Assembly (NCBI GenBank): GCA_002683775.1
Contig: NYTT01000061.1
Span: 1 to 8,320, forward strand
Source: Flavobacteriales bacterium
GTDB lineage: Bacteria; Bacteroidota; Bacteroidia; Flavobacteriales; BACL11
Direction: 5' to 3'
DNA length: 8,320 nucleotides
The notes under the pieces are model-generated. The model searched no databases and was not told where the DNA came from. It saw only the letters and a list, made by a program, of their open reading frames with translations. The translations under genes were made by a program, and so were the position numbers. Every line of letters starts with the position of its first letter. Positions within the stretch are counted from its first letter, which is position 1. This document shows positions 7,427-8,320 of the stretch, one piece after another.

Positions 7427-7434
7427 CAAAGGTA
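7427..7434 (-). promoter_or_regulatory. Candidate Bacteroidota -7 box (TACCTTTG) for ftsK-lolA
   Basis: On the minus strand the sequence reads TACCTTTG, an exact match to the Bacteroidota TAnnTTTG element, followed by AAATAT and the ftsK ATG. A TTG that could serve as a -33 element lies 25 bases upstream (7460-7462), somewhat farther than the usual 17-23. If used, transcription would start at or next to the ATG, giving a leaderless or nearly leaderless message. An eight-base match in AT-rich DNA can arise by chance. Confidence 0.4.
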
Positions 7435-7487
7435 CAAATGAAATTAATTTATTTATACCCAATATAACTTAAATTTAACCATTAAAA

Positions 7488-7505
7488 TGTTAATAATTGT
7501 TAATA
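7488..7505. repeat. Direct repeat TGTTAATA x2, 10-bp period, between ftsK and the divergent gene
   Basis: Two exact copies of TGTTAATA (7488-7495 and 7498-7505) are separated by two bases. One helical turn between copies would place both on the same DNA face. It may be a protein-binding site in the divergent control region, but AT-rich composition makes chance plausible. Confidence 0.35.
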
Positions 7506-7519
7506 CTTTAAATATGTTT

Positions 7520-7529
7520 TTCTTAAGAA
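7520..7529. promoter_or_regulatory. Palindrome TTCTTAAGAA, possible operator
   Basis: This is a perfect 10-bp palindrome with partly symmetric flanks (TTTTTCTTAAGAAGAAAA at 7517-7534). It ends eight bases before the TAAATTTG box of the plus-strand gene, where a regulator could affect polymerase binding. No terminator-like GC stem is present. Confidence 0.3.
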
Positions 7530-7537
7530 GAAAAGGT

Positions 7538-7545
7538 TAAATTTG
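7538..7545 (+). promoter_or_regulatory. Candidate Bacteroidota -7 box (TAAATTTG) for the deiminase-family gene
   Basis: The sequence exactly matches TAnnTTTG and lies eight bases before the ATG at 7554. No clear TTG is found 17-23 bases upstream, only a T-run (7517-7521). A start point would fall just before the ATG, implying almost no leader, consistent with the lack of a Shine-Dalgarno site. Confidence 0.45.
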
Positions 7546-7553
7546 CGCTAGTT

Positions 7554-8320
7554 ATGATAGACATTAATATAAAGAATGAGACCTCTGAACTTGTTACAGT
7601 TGTTTTAGGAATTGCTGAAAATTTTGGCGGTATTCCACTTGTTGAAGATTGTTATGACCCTAAGTCAATAGAGCATGTACAAGCAGGTACATTTCCAAAT
7701 TCTAAGTCTTGTGTAGATCAGATTAATGAGTTTTTTGAAGTGCTTGAAAAATATAATGTGAATATTTTAAGGCCCAAAAATATTTATGGAATTAATCAGA
7801 TTTTTACAAGAGATATTGCCTTTGTTATTGAGAATAAATTAATTTTACCTAATATTATTAAAGATAGAGTTGAAGAGCTAACAGCAATTTCTTATATACT
7901 TGATCAGGTAAACACCTGTAATGTAATAAAAACCCCTTCTAATGTCAGAGTTGAAGGAGGAGATATTCTTGTCTGTAATGATCATATCTTTGTTGGCTAT
8001 TCTGAGAAAGAAGATTTTGATAAGTATATTGTTTCAAGAACTAATAGATTGGCAATTAATTTTTTATCTCAAAATTTTCCTACAAAAGAAGTTAAAGGGT
8101 TTGAATTGAATAAGTCTGACGTTAACCCAAGAAATAATGCTTTACATCTAGATTGTTGCTTTCAACCTATCGGTAAAGATAAGGCTATCATTCACAAGGC
8201 TGGCTTTAAAAGAGCTGAAGATATAGAATACTTAGCTAATTATTTTGGTGCAGAAAATTTAATTGAAATTAATACTGAAGAAATGTATAATATGAATGCT
8301 AATGTATTTTCAATTTCAGA
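7554..8320 (+). CDS. Arginine deiminase / dimethylargininase superfamily (guanidino-group modifying) enzyme, 5' part
   Basis: The frame opens at ATG 7554 and runs 255 codons off the right edge without a stop; the C-terminal part is missing. The sequence fits the amidinotransferase/DDAH (dimethylarginine dimethylaminohydrolase)/arginine deiminase superfamily, cytoplasmic enzymes acting on guanidino groups through a Cys-His-acidic triad. Visible motifs are NQIFTRDIAF (81-90, with the FxRD pattern), VRVEGGD (131-137, substrate-site acidic loop) and ALHLDCCFQPIG (196-207), which holds the likely catalytic His198. The catalytic Cys is expected near the C-terminus, outside the window, so activity cannot be confirmed. 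Flavobacterial relatives of about 300 residues are usually annotated as DDAH-family or amidinotransferase proteins; the true substrate (arginine, methylarginine, citrulline-related) is unsettled. There is no signal peptide. The gene diverges from ftsK, with a TAAATTTG box eight bases upstream and no Shine-Dalgarno sequence. Confidence 0.87.
   Translation, partial: MIDINIKNETSELVTVVLGIAENFGGIPLVEDCYDPKSIEHVQAGTFPNSKSCVDQINEFFEVLEKYNVNILRPKNIYGINQIFTRDIAFVIENKLILPNIIKDRVEELTAISYILDQVNTCNVIKTPSNVRVEGGDILVCNDHIFVGYSEKEDFDKYIVSRTNRLAINFLSQNFPTKEVKGFELNKSDVNPRNNALHLDCCFQPIGKDKAIIHKAGFKRAEDIEYLANYFGAENLIEINTEEMYNMNANVFSIS

Noticed and set aside
7421..7462. N-terminal extension of FtsK by 14 residues from the TTG at 7460-7462
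   Set aside because: It needs a rare start codon, the extension has no typical FtsK N-terminal pattern, and a TAnnTTTG box lies within it just before the first ATG.

Overview
The window is AT-rich, roughly 30% GC by eye, with tightly packed genes. It reads as chromosomal DNA of a Bacteroidota bacterium, most likely a marine Flavobacteriales. Supporting signs are a type IX secretion system (T9SS) type B sorting domain, the ftsK-lolA gene pair, a guaA gene followed by a LysM/periplasmic-binding-fold gene, TAnnTTTG promoter-like boxes, and the lack of strong Shine-Dalgarno sites. No RNA gene, insertion sequence, CRISPR array or phage gene was seen.

Layout. (1) Bases 1-1621, plus strand: the 3' end of guaA (GMP synthase) overlaps by ATGA a gene for an exported LysM plus periplasmic-binding-fold protein. 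(2) Bases 1679-4467, plus strand: three consecutive genes for exported, Ig/PKD-rich proteins, called A (200 aa), B (278 aa) and C (427 aa) here. Only C ends in a recognised T9SS type B sorting domain. A and B end in nearly the same short tail (P-I-x-H-N-stop), B and C share a homologous N-terminal domain, and B carries a recent 237-bp internal duplication. (3) Bases 4468-7420, minus strand: ftsK (DNA translocase) followed by overlapping lolA (periplasmic lipoprotein carrier). lolA converges on gene C with zero bases between the stop codons. (4) Bases 7421-7553: a divergent intergenic region with two TAnnTTTG boxes, a palindrome and a short direct repeat. (5) Bases 7554-8320, plus strand: the 5' part of a guanidino-modifying (arginine deiminase/DDAH superfamily) enzyme, cut by the window edge.

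The housekeeping parts (guaA, lolA, ftsK) are ordinary. The part worth attention is the A-B-C cassette. In B the tail lies exactly where the first strand of another Ig repeat would begin, and it resembles the linker that starts the second domain of C. The first domain of C appears to lack that strand. This suggests, as inference only, that A and B tails could complete folds in a partner and build a multi-protein surface assembly held at the cell surface by C. An alternative is that the tail is a short export or sorting signal.
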